Origin: Alloacidobacterium sp035547425
GTDB lineage: Bacteria > Acidobacteriota > Terriglobia > Terriglobales > Acidobacteriaceae
DNA length: 64,000 nt
Assembly (NCBI GenBank): GCA_035547425.1
Contig: DASZUU010000031.1
Span: 1-64,000, forward strand
Direction: 5' to 3'
Notes under the pieces: model-generated
What the model was told of the DNA's origin: nothing
The model's database searches: none
The model's input: the letters and a program-made list of their open reading frames with translations, nothing else
Shown: one piece after another, positions 51,725 through 60,866 of the stretch
How positions within the stretch are numbered: the stretch's first letter is position 1
Layout: every line of letters starts with the position of its first letter
Made by a program: the position numbers and the translations under genes

Positions 51725-53107
51725 TCACACTCTACTTGCCGGATACCACTTCTGTATCCACAAAAAGAGCGGTATGCCGGCAAGAATAATTAACGTGCCA
51801 AACAGAGAGTTCTTCAGATTCTCGGCATAAGAGAAATAGAGCAGCACCGCCGACGCCAGCACAAACAGCGCAGGCAGCACCGGATACCCCCACACGCGAT
51901 AGGGCCGCGGCATATCCGGCTGTCGTTTGCGATACACGAAGATCGTAGTCGCCGTAATCATGTAAAACAGCCACTCAGCAAAAATGGCCAGCTCAAAAAG
52001 CTGCTGGAACCTGCCCACCACCAGCAGCAACACCGTGCTCAGCAGCGCCTGCACAATCAGCGAAGTGGAAGGGCTCTGAAATCGCGGATGAATATGGGCA
52101 ATGCTGCGAAAGAACAAGCCGTCCCGAGCCGCGGCAAAAGGAATGCGCGCGCCCGACATAATTGTGCCGTTCAAAGTTACAAATATGCTCAGTGCCATGG
52201 CCGCCGACACAAGCACCGCACCGCCATGCCCGGAAACAACCGCCATTGCCGCTACCGCCGGACGCGGCGAGTCAGCGATCTGTGCCGCCGGCAGAATGTA
52301 CTGAATCGCGGCATTCGTCGCCATATACAGCGCGCCCACGATAAACAATCCGGCAATCAGCGCAATCGGCAGGCTGCGCTCCGGGCGCTTCACCTCGCCC
52401 GCAACCATCGTCAGATCGTTCCAGCCGTCATAGGCCCACAGCACCGCGATCATCGCTACCATAAAGCCGCTGAATCCGCCCTGCGCTCCCGTGAATGATG
52501 TCTTGAAGTTCGCCAGCGATCCCGTATGCGACGAAAAGCAAAACCCGGCAATCACGACAATCAAAATACCTTTGAGCCAGGTAAAGAAAAGCTGAAAGTC
52601 GCCTGCCTTTTTTATTCCTAGATAGTTAAGCCCGGTCATCAGCCACGTCATCGTAATGGCAAAAAGCTGCGACCAATAGAGTGCCGTCGATCCGTGAAAG
52701 ACCGGCTTCTCCAGCCAGGCAAATGCGCTGAAAATCGCCAATGTCCGCGCCAGCCCGCTGGTAACGCTCGCAATCGAGGCGGGCTTGGCCACGGCAAACC
52801 ACGTCCACATGTAGAGAAACGCCGGCATATCGCCATACGCCTTGCGGATGTACACATACTCGCCGCCCGCATACGGAAGCATCGCGCCCAGCTCTGCGTA
52901 CGTCATCGCCCCAAACAGCGAAAGCAATCCGCCGACAACCCATGCCAGATAAAGCAGGCCGGAGCTGCCGACAGCCCGGATCATCTCATGCGGTACAAGA
53001 AAGATGCCGCTTCCGATAATGGTGCCGACAACAATGGCCGTAGCATGCGACGTGCCCAGCACGCGCGGCAGATCGTGGGTTTGCGTAGCTTCCTGCGTAG
53101 ACTGCAA
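51725..53107 (-). CDS. APC-superfamily amino acid permease
   Basis: 460 residues with twelve predicted membrane segments. GTIIGSGIFLVP (helix 1, substrate-binding GSGxF) near 30-41 and MTYAELGAMLPYAGGEYVYIRKAYG (68-92) are diagnostic of the LAT/YfnA-like group of amino acid exchangers. The C-terminal FVYRKRQPDMPRPYRVWGYP segment is also typical. Imports or exchanges amino acids across the inner membrane. Encoded 12 bases downstream of the glycosyltransferase gene on the same strand and probably co-transcribed with it. First chromosomal gene right of the mobile element. Confidence 0.92.
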   Translation of the reverse strand: MQSTQEATQTHDLPRVLGTSHATAIVVGTIIGSGIFLVPHEMIRAVGSSGLLYLAWVVGGLLSLFGAMTYAELGAMLPYAGGEYVYIRKAYGDMPAFLYMWTWFAVAKPASIASVTSGLARTLAIFSAFAWLEKPVFHGSTALYWSQLFAITMTWLMTGLNYLGIKKAGDFQLFFTWLKGILIVVIAGFCFSSHTGSLANFKTSFTGAQGGFSGFMVAMIAVLWAYDGWNDLTMVAGEVKRPERSLPIALIAGLFIVGALYMATNAAIQYILPAAQIADSPRPAVAAMAVVSGHGGAVLVSAAMALSIFVTLNGTIMSGARIPFAAARDGLFFRSIAHIHPRFQSPSTSLIVQALLSTVLLLVVGRFQQLFELAIFAEWLFYMITATTIFVYRKRQPDMPRPYRVWGYPVLPALFVLASAVLLYFSYAENLKNSLFGTLIILAGIPLFLWIQKWYPASRV

Positions 53108-53119
53108 CGAGGGGAACTC

Positions 53120-54721
53120 CTAGTGATAAAGCTTGAGTTCCTTCCAGTCTGCCTGATAAGTCGCCTTTCTGCCATGGCATAAATAAATCGGACGGCGCTC
53201 ATAAGGCATCGACCAGGGGTTATTCATCGCATCCTTGATCTCGCACGAGTCATAATACCGGCTCATCTCTTCCGGAGTGGCGTCCGCAATCACAATCATT
53301 TCCGCGCCCGTGTAGCCGCGCGGTCCCCATATCCAGTAGTTCTGGTGGCCGCTGATGGCATAAGGCAGCCCATGCGCATGGCCTAGAATGTCAATCGCTC
53401 CGGCCTCGCCATAGTTCTGCGCCCAGATTCCCGTGCGCGCGCGTTCCTCCGGTGTTAGCGCGTTGTAGATGCGCGCGGTCTTATCCGCCAACTCATGCCA
53501 GCCAAAGCGATCGGCAAAAAACTGCGGCAGCAGCGGCTTTTCTTCCTGAACCTCGGTATCCTGCGGAAGATAGTGCAGCTTTTGCGCGTAGGCGATCCAT
53601 TGCTGTGGCGGCAGCACCGGAACTGAAAATGGAAAGAACGCCACCAGCCCGATGAGAAGAATCACGCCATAGACGCCAATCACCGCATTCCGCCAGCGAA
53701 TATGCTCCGCCCACCCAAACCACGCGACAGCCCCGGCGGCAAAGAAAACCGGATACGCGGGCGCCAGGTAATAGTCCTTCGCATGCAGCGCAATCATCAA
53801 TACAAGAAAAAGAACATAGAAGACGCCCAGAAATCGCAACCCGCGAGCACGCCTGGTAAACAAAAACCACAGCACGCCGATAAACCACAACAACACGGTA
53901 TGCGGCGTCAGCATCATGACCTGCTGCAGCACAAACGCGCCCGGCGGCAGCTTTACGTCTTTCCCCGTAGCTTGCACGCGACGCAGCCATTCCAAAGTAG
54001 GGAAGTGATGCGCCACCTGCCACAGAAAATTGGGCAGCGCCACCAGAACGATCAACAGCACCGCAATCGCAAACCATCGATTCGCCAGCACGCGCCGCTG
54101 CGGAGTCAGCAGCAGAGCAAGCAGCATCGCAATCAGAAAGAAAACAATCGAATCCTTGTTCTCAAACGCCAATCCCGCGCTCAGGCCAAGCACGATCCAC
54201 CAGCTGCGAATCTCCACAAATGACGCAGACTTCGCAATCCGAATCAGCGCCAGCGCGCACAGCATCCAGAAGACCGGATCGAACGAATTCATCGAAAGAT
54301 AGCCGTCTGTCCCGAGATAAACACCGCCCGCAAGGACGGCCAGCATCGCCAGCGCAGCCGCTCTGCGTCCACCGCCCAGCGCCCAGGCGAGCATTCCAGT
54401 CAGAAATACCTTTGCCGCCCCCGCCACAGCAGAGATCAGCCGCAACGTCCACATCGTGTCATGGCCAAAAAGCATCTCCGTGATGCGCGCCTGCAGCGCC
54501 ACGAGTGGAGGCTGATCGACATACCCGAACGCCAGCCGTTGCCCGCAGACCAGGTAATACAATTCATCGCGAAAAATGCCGTACCCGGCATGCTGCGCCA
54601 GGATATTCCCCGCAATCTGGACGAGAAGCTTGAGCCCGGCAAAGCATAGCGACAGCCATACAATTTGCCGCATCTCCGCTGATTTGATTGGATCGATAGT
54701 CGGATTATCCAGGCTTGTCAT
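53120..54721 (-). CDS. ArnT-like GT39 membrane glycosyltransferase
   Basis: 533 residues, about 11-12 membrane segments. The first periplasmic loop contains GIFRDELYYLVCGQRLAFGY and VDQPPLVALQARI, the D-E and DxxPL features of the PMT_2 (GT39) family to which ArnT and protein mannosyltransferases belong. These enzymes use polyprenyl-phosphate sugars as donors on the outer face of the inner membrane. The C-terminal periplasmic domain (about 370-533) holds a YGEAGAIDILGHAHGLPYAI motif seen in Acidobacteriota members. Acceptor (lipid A, protein or polysaccharide) unknown. Diverges from the toxin-antitoxin-like pair. Confidence 0.88.
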   Translation of the reverse strand: MTSLDNPTIDPIKSAEMRQIVWLSLCFAGLKLLVQIAGNILAQHAGYGIFRDELYYLVCGQRLAFGYVDQPPLVALQARITEMLFGHDTMWTLRLISAVAGAAKVFLTGMLAWALGGGRRAAALAMLAVLAGGVYLGTDGYLSMNSFDPVFWMLCALALIRIAKSASFVEIRSWWIVLGLSAGLAFENKDSIVFFLIAMLLALLLTPQRRVLANRWFAIAVLLIVLVALPNFLWQVAHHFPTLEWLRRVQATGKDVKLPPGAFVLQQVMMLTPHTVLLWFIGVLWFLFTRRARGLRFLGVFYVLFLVLMIALHAKDYYLAPAYPVFFAAGAVAWFGWAEHIRWRNAVIGVYGVILLIGLVAFFPFSVPVLPPQQWIAYAQKLHYLPQDTEVQEEKPLLPQFFADRFGWHELADKTARIYNALTPEERARTGIWAQNYGEAGAIDILGHAHGLPYAISGHQNYWIWGPRGYTGAEMIVIADATPEEMSRYYDSCEIKDAMNNPWSMPYERRPIYLCHGRKATYQADWKELKLYH

Positions 54722-54768
54722 GCGTTGTAAGAATACGCAGTATTTACGGCCTCTGTTCCTGCAATAGA

Positions 54769-54830
54769 TTGACAGACAGACTATACAGATAAATACTTAT
54801 GATTGAAAGAACTCTCTGAGGAGGGGCTTT
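54769..54830 (+). promoter_or_regulatory. Possible promoter and strong ribosome site for the PIN pair
   Basis: TTGACA at 54769-54774 is followed after 15 bases by TAAATA (54790-54795), a plausible sigma-70-type pair with a short spacer. GAGGAGGGG at 54818-54826 is a strong ribosome site for the ATG at 54831. The -10 assignment is uncertain. Confidence 0.35.
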
Positions 54831-55280
54831 ATGGAGCTACGGTTAGCAGATCAGGTCCGTGCTATGGCGCTGTTAAAGTACGTGCAGCCTGCCAAAAAGG
54901 CGGGATCAACTGAATTTTCCATCGCAGTGAAAGATTTGTTGAAAGATCTCGAAAGAACTCAGTTCCCACTCAATTACACGCCCCTGGTGTGCAATTCCAT
55001 CAAGACCAAAAGCTTCCAGCGAGAAAACCAGCTTGAAATCACGCGGATCGAAGGGCCAAAATCTCAAACCGGAACTCGCGTTGTAATTCATTACAGAATT
55101 GTAGGAAAAGGAAATATTGCAGCCAATGAAACTGATAGGAGGAACCTTCAGAATCACAGCCAGCGTGCAAAACAGTTGACCGAAAGGCTGAACGGCATAT
55201 TAAAAAAAGAGATTGCAGAATATGGGGGGACAAAAGCTTTTGTCCGGTGGATACGGTCTGATGATGAGGATGCCGCATGA
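54831..55280 (+). CDS. Protein of unknown function, putative partner (antitoxin) of a PIN toxin
   Basis: 149 residues, no signal or membrane segment. N-terminal helix MELRLADQVRAMALLKYV, a Lys-rich middle (KDLLKDLERTQF) and a beta stretch with LEITRIEGPK and TRVVIHYRIVG, ending with a helical ERLNGILKKEIAEY. It overlaps the PIN gene by four bases (ATGA), the layout of type II toxin-antitoxin operons. It does not show an AbrB, RHH, Phd or MerR motif that I can recognise and is larger than most antitoxins. Function is inferred only from position. Confidence 0.55.
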   Translation: MELRLADQVRAMALLKYVQPAKKAGSTEFSIAVKDLLKDLERTQFPLNYTPLVCNSIKTKSFQRENQLEITRIEGPKSQTGTRVVIHYRIVGKGNIAANETDRRNLQNHSQRAKQLTERLNGILKKEIAEYGGTKAFVRWIRSDDEDAA

Positions 55281-55702
55281 GACGCATCTGCTGGGATACC
55301 ATGCTCTTCATTTATCTGCTCGAAGGGCATGCTGCGCACGTCGCGCGGATGAGAGAAATTCTTCAGCGTTGTTATGAACGCGGGGATTATCTTTGCTGCA
55401 GTTATCTGGCATTAGGGGAAATCATGGCCGGAGCCGCTTTGTCTTCTGATCCAAAGAAAGAAGCAGTAATTCAGGACACCATTCGGGAGATGGGTTTTCA
55501 TTTTCTCCCTTTCGACCGGGAATCTGTTCTTCCATTCAGCCGTCTTCGGTCAAAAGAAAAGCTGCGAGCTGCGGATGCTATTCATCTCGCCTGTGCAGCT
55601 TCTGCGAAAGTGGACCTTTTCCTCACCGGTGACAAGCAATTAATCAAATTACATGTTCCCGGTGTGCAATTTATCGCTGATTTCTATACACCGATTCTTT
55701 AA
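55277..55702 (+). CDS. PIN-domain ribonuclease, putative toxin (VapC-like)
   Basis: 141 residues. The acidic metal-binding set is in place: Asp7 (ICWDTMLFIYLLEG), Glu48 (LALGEIMAG), Asp100 (RAADAIHLACA) and Asp119 (DLFLTGDKQLIK). PIN proteins of this size act as Mg2+-dependent RNases cutting tRNA or rRNA, mostly as toxins held in check by the product of the overlapping upstream gene. It lies on the chromosome between the GT39 gene and uvrC, not on the mobile element. Confidence 0.83.
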   Translation: MRRICWDTMLFIYLLEGHAAHVARMREILQRCYERGDYLCCSYLALGEIMAGAALSSDPKKEAVIQDTIREMGFHFLPFDRESVLPFSRLRSKEKLRAADAIHLACAASAKVDLFLTGDKQLIKLHVPGVQFIADFYTPIL

Positions 55703-55707
55703 TTCAT

Positions 55708-57594
55708 TTAGCTTTCCAAAATCCGTAATGGATTTGGAGATTTTTCGCTTACATGAAAATAAGCGTATATCTCTTCGGCAGTCTTGCGCGGCACCACCGC
55801 CGTCAGCGCCTCCAGATTGGCGCTCTGCACGCTGCGCAGGCTGCCGAAGTGCTCCAGCAATCTCCTTCTTGTCAGCGCGCCGACTCCCGGAATCGACAAC
55901 AGCTCCGAATCGCGATCGCGCATCTCGCGCCGCTTGCGGTGATAGTTGATCGCAAAACGATGCGACTCATCCCGAACACGCTGAATCAGGTGCAGCACCG
56001 GCGAGCGCCGATCGAGCACCACCGGATCATCTTCCTGCCCATACAGATAAATAATCTCTTCGCGCTTGGCAATCGAAGCCAGCGGCTGGCTCGTGAATCC
56101 CAATTCTTCCAGCGCCGCCGCCGCTGCGTGCAACTGCCCAAGGCCGCCGTCAATCAGAATCAGGCTGGGCATCGGTCTGTTTTCTTCCGCAATCCGTTTA
56201 TAGCGGCGCGTCACCACTTCGCGCATCGATGCAAAATCGTCCACACCCTGCACCGTTTTGATCTGGAACTTGCGGTAATCCGACTTCTTCATCGCGCCGT
56301 CTTCCCATACCACCATCGAAGCAACCGTTTCCGCTCCCTGGATATGCGAAATATCAAAGCATTCGATGCGGCGCGGCAGATCCGGCAGCATCAGCGCGTC
56401 CTGCAGCGATTCCTGAATCATCTTCTGGCTGGGCTGCAGCGTGCGGAAACGCTGATCGAAGCTCTGCTTCGCATTCTGGCCCACCAGGTCCACCAGCGAG
56501 CGCTTATCACCGCGCTGCGGCACCGCCAGCTCAATCCTGCGCCCACTCTGCCTGCTTAATAAATCGGCCAGCGCTTCTCGGTCCGTAAAATCCACCGGAA
56601 CATAAATTGAACGCGGCACATACTGCTGGTCAATATACAACTGCTTCAACAAGGCAGAGAAGAATGCGCCCGCTTCAAATGCCGATGAGCCATTGACCCG
56701 AGCCACCTGCTCTTCATCCGCCTCCAGCAGCTCCGGCAGGTCTTCCCAGAAAAATTCACGGCGATCCACAATCTTGCCGCCGCGCAGATGAAAGAGGTTG
56801 ACCGCCAGCATCTCGTTTTCGAAGTGATATCCAAATACATCGGCGTCATCGTTCTCCGTCGATGCAATGCGCTGCTTCTCCTGCAAATCAGAAACCGTCC
56901 GCAGCAGATCCCGATACTTCGCCGCCAGCTCGTACTGCTCATCCGCCGCCGCCGTTCGCATGCGGTCTTCCAGCGATCTCCCCAGTTCCGCGCTGCGTCC
57001 TTCCAGAAACAGCTGCGTATCACGCACCGCTTCCCGATATGTCTCCGGCGTCGTCAGCCCTTCCACGCACGGCCCCAGGCAGCGCTTGATGTAGTACTGC
57101 AGGCAAGGACGCGGATGATACCGCGACAGATCTACTTTGCAGCTCGGAATCAGAAAGCTGCGATGAATTAAATCAACAATGCGGTACGCAAGATTTCCGG
57201 GAAAATACGGCCCGTAATAAGCGCTGCCGTCCTTGCGTAGCCGTCGCGTTACAAAAACCTTCGGATAGCGATCGCCAAGCGTCAGCTTCACATAGGGATA
57301 CGTCTTGTCGTCGCGCAACAAGATGTTGAAGCGCGGCTTCCGCTGCTTGATCAGATTGTTTTCAAGCGCCAGCGCCTCGTGCTCGTTATCGACCAGGATG
57401 TAGTCCAGATCGACCGCTTCCCGCATCAGCGAACCGGTTTTCGCGTTCGCCTGCGAGGCTTCCAGCAGATACGACCGTACCCGCGAGCGAAGATTTTTGG
57501 CCTTGCCGACGTAAATTACCTCGCCGTCAGCATTCTTGTACAGATACACTCCAGGCCGCGTAGGTAAAGTGCGGATTTTTTCCTGAAAGTCCAT
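55708..57594 (-). CDS. uvrC: UvrABC system protein C, excinuclease subunit
   Basis: 628 residues. N-terminal GIY-YIG nuclease: PTRPGVYLYKNADGEVIYVGKAKNL, which makes the 3' incision. The UVR motif near 205-235 (AADEQYELAAKYRDLL) binds UvrB. The RNase H-like 5' nuclease covers about 380-545 (CFDISHIQGAETVASMVVW, LILIDGGLGQL). Two helix-hairpin-helix units close the protein (LLSIPGVGALTRRRLLEHFGSL). Complete and in the usual length range. Convergent with the PIN gene; its partner uvrA begins the right end of the window. Confidence 0.96.
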   Translation of the reverse strand: MDFQEKIRTLPTRPGVYLYKNADGEVIYVGKAKNLRSRVRSYLLEASQANAKTGSLMREAVDLDYILVDNEHEALALENNLIKQRKPRFNILLRDDKTYPYVKLTLGDRYPKVFVTRRLRKDGSAYYGPYFPGNLAYRIVDLIHRSFLIPSCKVDLSRYHPRPCLQYYIKRCLGPCVEGLTTPETYREAVRDTQLFLEGRSAELGRSLEDRMRTAAADEQYELAAKYRDLLRTVSDLQEKQRIASTENDDADVFGYHFENEMLAVNLFHLRGGKIVDRREFFWEDLPELLEADEEQVARVNGSSAFEAGAFFSALLKQLYIDQQYVPRSIYVPVDFTDREALADLLSRQSGRRIELAVPQRGDKRSLVDLVGQNAKQSFDQRFRTLQPSQKMIQESLQDALMLPDLPRRIECFDISHIQGAETVASMVVWEDGAMKKSDYRKFQIKTVQGVDDFASMREVVTRRYKRIAEENRPMPSLILIDGGLGQLHAAAAALEELGFTSQPLASIAKREEIIYLYGQEDDPVVLDRRSPVLHLIQRVRDESHRFAINYHRKRREMRDRDSELLSIPGVGALTRRRLLEHFGSLRSVQSANLEALTAVVPRKTAEEIYAYFHVSEKSPNPLRILES

Positions 57595-57867
57595 GAAATC
57601 GAAAGGCTCTGAATCTCAGTTTACCGTTTCTTCGCCTTGCCCGTATTCCTGAATTGCACGAATCGAGTAAAAGCTACGCGGTCGCCGGATGTGGGAAAAC
57701 CTGCTTCTTCGCTCGTGAATTTTGCATTAACTCATTGGATTCACAGCCTTTGCCCACGGATTCATAGTTTGGCAGAAAGCGTGCATCCATTCTTAACGTT
57801 AAGCAGGGAAAAGCATGCTTATCTGCCACGCGATTGAAGTTGGAAACAAAGAAATGGAGTAAACGCG

Positions 57868-58653
57868 ATGACTCGAATTAGCAGAACAGCTTTGCAATCA
57901 GTTTCGGCGCTTGGAGCGCTCTCGCTGCTCTTGGCCAGTGGTTGCACCACGAAAAATTATGTGCGCAGCCAGACCACCCCGGTTATTGAAAAAACGAACG
58001 AACTGGATGACGCGACAGCTACGAACAATCGCAATATTCATGACGTAGACCAGCGCGCCCAGGCTGGAATTCAGCAGGCCCAGAACAGCGCAAATCAGGC
58101 AAATCAAGCAGCTCAGAGCGCCGGCAGCTCTGCAACTCAGGCAAATCAATCTGCGCAGGAAGCCGTCAACAGAGTCGATTCGCTGACCGGCGTCATTGCA
58201 AATCTCGACAACTATAAGCAGGTAGCCGACGCACAGGTCAACTTCGCTTTTGATAAGGCTGATCTCACCCGCGCGGATAAACAGAAGCTCGATGAATTTG
58301 CCGCGCAGCTGAACTCGCAAAAGAGCTACATCCTGGCTGTTACCGGCGGCACAGATTCCACCGGACCGGCAGACTATAACTACAACCTCAGCCAGCGGCG
58401 TGCGCAGTCTGTCGTGCAGTATCTGGCTTCGAAGTACAACGTGCCGCCGCATCGCTTTTACCTGATCGGTATCGGCAAGGATAAGGAAGTAGCCTCTAAT
58501 AGCTCTCCGGCTGGACGCGCAAAAAATCGTCGCGTGGAAATTCAGATGCTTTCCAACATGAGCGATCAGAATGGCTCACAAACCACCGCCCAGGCCTCCG
58601 GCACCGTGAAGCTGCCGCAGGATGGACAGGTCAACGCGCCCCAGCAGCGCTAA
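57868..58653 (+). CDS. OmpA/Pal-like peptidoglycan-binding lipoprotein
   Basis: 261 residues. Lipoprotein signal with LLASGCTTK (Cys26). Residues 40-115 form an Ala/Gln/Asn-rich coiled coil (QQAQNSANQANQAAQSAGSS), and 125-240 are an OmpA-C domain: VNFAFDKADLTRADKQKLDEFA, VTGGTDSTGPADYNYNLSQRRA, FYLIGIGKDKE and NRRVEIQML. This anchors the outer membrane to peptidoglycan through diaminopimelate. The GCTTKNYVRSQTTPVIEKTNEL head is typical of a lipoprotein set found in Acidobacteriota. Followed by a strong terminator. Confidence 0.88.
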   Translation: MTRISRTALQSVSALGALSLLLASGCTTKNYVRSQTTPVIEKTNELDDATATNNRNIHDVDQRAQAGIQQAQNSANQANQAAQSAGSSATQANQSAQEAVNRVDSLTGVIANLDNYKQVADAQVNFAFDKADLTRADKQKLDEFAAQLNSQKSYILAVTGGTDSTGPADYNYNLSQRRAQSVVQYLASKYNVPPHRFYLIGIGKDKEVASNSSPAGRAKNRRVEIQMLSNMSDQNGSQTTAQASGTVKLPQDGQVNAPQQR

Positions 58654-58675
58654 ATAACCCTGATAGTAGAATCGA

Positions 58676-58711
58676 CCGCGAGCGGGCAAATGCCGCTCGC
58701 GGTTTTTATTT
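58676..58711 (+). terminator. Rho-independent terminator after the OmpA-like gene
   Basis: CCGCGAGCGG (58676-58685) and CCGCTCGCGG (58693-58702) form a perfect 10-bp GC-rich stem with loop GCAAATG, followed by TTTTTATTTT. Located 22 bases after the OmpA-like gene stop. Confidence 0.92.
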
Positions 58712-58812
58712 TGCAGAAGGAAGAAAAGCCTCTCCGGTTCCCCACCACCAGGAAGAAAAGCCCGCTCCGGGTGCCCCATCCTGAACGAAGATAAGGGTGG
58801 GGTTCACAACCT

Positions 58813-59415
58813 TTACAATGCCAGCTGCTTAATATGTGCCGCGCGCACATCGCTTGCCGTAAACAGCGAATAAAACGGCGCGCCCTGCGCTGCCGCTTCC
58901 ACCGCGGCGCGGCCTTTCGCTTCTTCCCGCTCCACCAGGCAGGCAACCGCAATCACCTTCATCCCGGATTCGCGTGCGGCCTCGATTGCAGTAATGGTCG
59001 AAGCTCCCGTCGTGCACACATCGTCCACAATGAGCACCGGCGCGTCTTTCTCAAAAAAGCCTTCGATCTTGCGCCCCGTGCCGTGGGCTTTCTCCGTCTT
59101 GCGCACAAGGAAGCCGTGAATCAGCGGAGCGCCATGATGTTCCTGTGCATACCACGCGCTGGCCGTCGCTACATTGGAAACGATCGGATCGGCTCCCATC
59201 GTGAGCCCGCCCACAGCCGCCGGTTTCAGCTTTTTTTCATGCAGCAGTTCCAGCAAAGCCAGCCCCGTCAGCCGGCCGCCTTCAGCGTGCAGCGTGGTCG
59301 TCCTGCAATCGATGTAATAATCGCTAGTGCCGCCGGATGAGAGCTTGAACTCACCGAGCTTGAAAGAAATGCGGGAAAGCAAATGCAGAAGCGTGGCGCG
59401 ATAATTCGTAGTCAT
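58813..59415 (-). CDS. pyrE: Orotate phosphoribosyltransferase
   Basis: 200 residues from ATG at 59415 (a TTG two codons upstream also exists). Standard OPRTase layout: FKLGEFKLSSGGTSDYYIDCR near 17-37, GLTMGADPIVSNVA (the flexible loop region), KIEGFFEKDAPVLIVDDVCTTG with the PRPP-binding VDDVCTTGAS. It joins orotate to PRPP giving OMP in pyrimidine synthesis. The gene is single and diverges from the DinB-like gene. Confidence 0.94.
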   Translation of the reverse strand: MTTNYRATLLHLLSRISFKLGEFKLSSGGTSDYYIDCRTTTLHAEGGRLTGLALLELLHEKKLKPAAVGGLTMGADPIVSNVATASAWYAQEHHGAPLIHGFLVRKTEKAHGTGRKIEGFFEKDAPVLIVDDVCTTGASTITAIEAARESGMKVIAVACLVEREEAKGRAAVEAAAQGAPFYSLFTASDVRAAHIKQLAL

Positions 59416-59465
59416 CAACAATGATTGTAGACTTTCTCAAAATGCTCACGAAAGGCTTGGCGAAC

Positions 59466-59966
59466 ATGACATTTCTTGAACTTTTTCGCGCGGAATTCGA
59501 TGCGGAGATGAAAAAAACTGCCCGCATGCTGGAAAGCATTCCCGATGCCGACTTCAATTGGAAGCCCCACGAAAAGTCCATGACGCTGGGGCGGCTTGCA
59601 GGCCATCTCGCCGATATTCCGAGCCGCGTCTCCTCCATCGTTCATACAAATGTGCTGGAGCGGCCCGCAGGCTATGTGCCGTTTATCGCCAAGTCAAAAA
59701 GTGAAGCGCTGGAGCACTTCGCCCAATGCTCCAGTGAAGCGAAATCCGTCCTGCAATCGATAACCGAAGACCAGCTCAACGGCGAATGGACCGTAAAGCT
59801 CGCAGGCAAACCCCTCCTGGAACTGCCGAAGGCCATGGCCCTTCGCATGGTGATGATGAATCACCTCATCCATCATCGAGCGCAGCTGGGCGTATATCTG
59901 CGACTTCTCGACGCGCCGATTCCCGGCATGTTCGGGCCCTCTGCCGATGATACTCCACGCCCATAA
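59466..59966 (+). CDS. DinB-like four-helix metal-binding protein
   Basis: 166 residues from ATG at 59466; a TTG/ATG-type start further up at 59421 is less likely. Four long helices with TLGRLAGHLADIPSRV (first His ligand near 48) and a final MVMMNHLIHHRAQLGVYL with His near 137 and 141, the three-His pattern of the DinB/YfiT/bacillithiol transferase superfamily. Members bind a metal and often act on thiol-dependent detoxification or are damage-inducible. Substrate and regulation unknown. Divergent from pyrE. Confidence 0.85.
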   Translation: MTFLELFRAEFDAEMKKTARMLESIPDADFNWKPHEKSMTLGRLAGHLADIPSRVSSIVHTNVLERPAGYVPFIAKSKSEALEHFAQCSSEAKSVLQSITEDQLNGEWTVKLAGKPLLELPKAMALRMVMMNHLIHHRAQLGVYLRLLDAPIPGMFGPSADDTPRP

Positions 59967-59987
59967 GCTCCGGAGCCTCTCGGGATT

Positions 59988-60791
59988 TTATTCGCGGTTG
60001 AAGACCATGACGTTAGGCTTATCCCGGCCCGGTATGTGAACCGTCATCGTAAGAGTTTTGCCGTCGCCGGAAACTTCGATCTGCTGCGTGTAGAGTGTCT
60101 TGCCATTGATCTTGTCAACGCGCTCTACCGCGCGATCGCCGATGCGGCTTCCGGAAGAGGTATAGCCTGCGGGCACATTCGTTCCCGGATAGTCTTTGCC
60201 GTCGAATTGAAGGTTCTGCGTTACCTGGGCTGCGACATTGGTAAAAGAGAGGCCGCCATTCTGGAAAGGTTTGATTTCCATCTCGTAGGTGGAGTGGAGA
60301 TCCTCTGTCGTGCTCTCCCACGTGCCTGCAAAACGAGACCCGCCGTCAGCAACATCCGGCTCTGCAATTCGCTGATAAATATAATGCAAGTTCGTCGTCG
60401 TGCCGTTGGTGTGATATCCCGTAAAGTTGTCGGTCAATGTTTTGCCGTCCGGCGAAAGCTGCCACAGTCCGATGATCGTGATACGTCCGTCGGTTTTGCG
60501 GATAACCTTCCAATTGTCGGCGTCCTGAACTGTAATCGCGAGGGTACTTCCGAATAGCCCCGGCTGGTCCGTGCCGTCGGCCACGATGGTTTCCACATTG
60601 TCGCCGGAAAAGTTGAGCTTGTAAGTGTTGGGTCCGGCGGGCTCAACTTTCATCCGGTCCGTAAGGCGGCTGTGCGCAGGGTCAAGCTTCCATTTGCCGA
60701 GAAAGGGTGTCAGAGAATCGGTGGATGCCGGCTGGAAGAGACCTGTCAGCAAAGTGAGAGTGAGCAGAAAATGGAAAGCGCTTATAGCCAT
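59988..60791 (-). CDS. Secreted lipocalin-like/beta-barrel protein of unknown function
   Basis: 267 residues from ATG at 60791, which follows an AGGAGCAAG ribosome site; the open frame to 60866 adds an unlikely tail. Signal peptide MAISAFHFLLTLTLLTGLFQPAS. The mature part seems to contain two related halves: FLGKWKLDPAHSRLTDRMKVEPAGPNTYKLNF and FAGTWESTTEDLHSTYEMEI with FTNVAAQVTQNLQFDGKDY, each a lipocalin-like beta run. Such two-domain exported proteins are frequent in Acidobacteriota but have no known role. Lies downstream of the CPBP gene, on the same strand. Confidence 0.7.
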   Translation of the reverse strand: MAISAFHFLLTLTLLTGLFQPASTDSLTPFLGKWKLDPAHSRLTDRMKVEPAGPNTYKLNFSGDNVETIVADGTDQPGLFGSTLAITVQDADNWKVIRKTDGRITIIGLWQLSPDGKTLTDNFTGYHTNGTTTNLHYIYQRIAEPDVADGGSRFAGTWESTTEDLHSTYEMEIKPFQNGGLSFTNVAAQVTQNLQFDGKDYPGTNVPAGYTSSGSRIGDRAVERVDKINGKTLYTQQIEVSGDGKTLTMTVHIPGRDKPNVMVFNRE

Positions 60792-60866
60792 AACTTGCTC
60801 CTGTATGGGTCGAACGACTGCTTGTGCTTTCAATAGGCATGTAAGTAGCCATTGAAATTTCTGCAA

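Noticed and set aside
55753..56559. A 268-codon open frame on the plus strand
   Set aside because: Opposite the well-supported uvrC gene; the His/Gln/Arg-rich translation has no recognisable domain.
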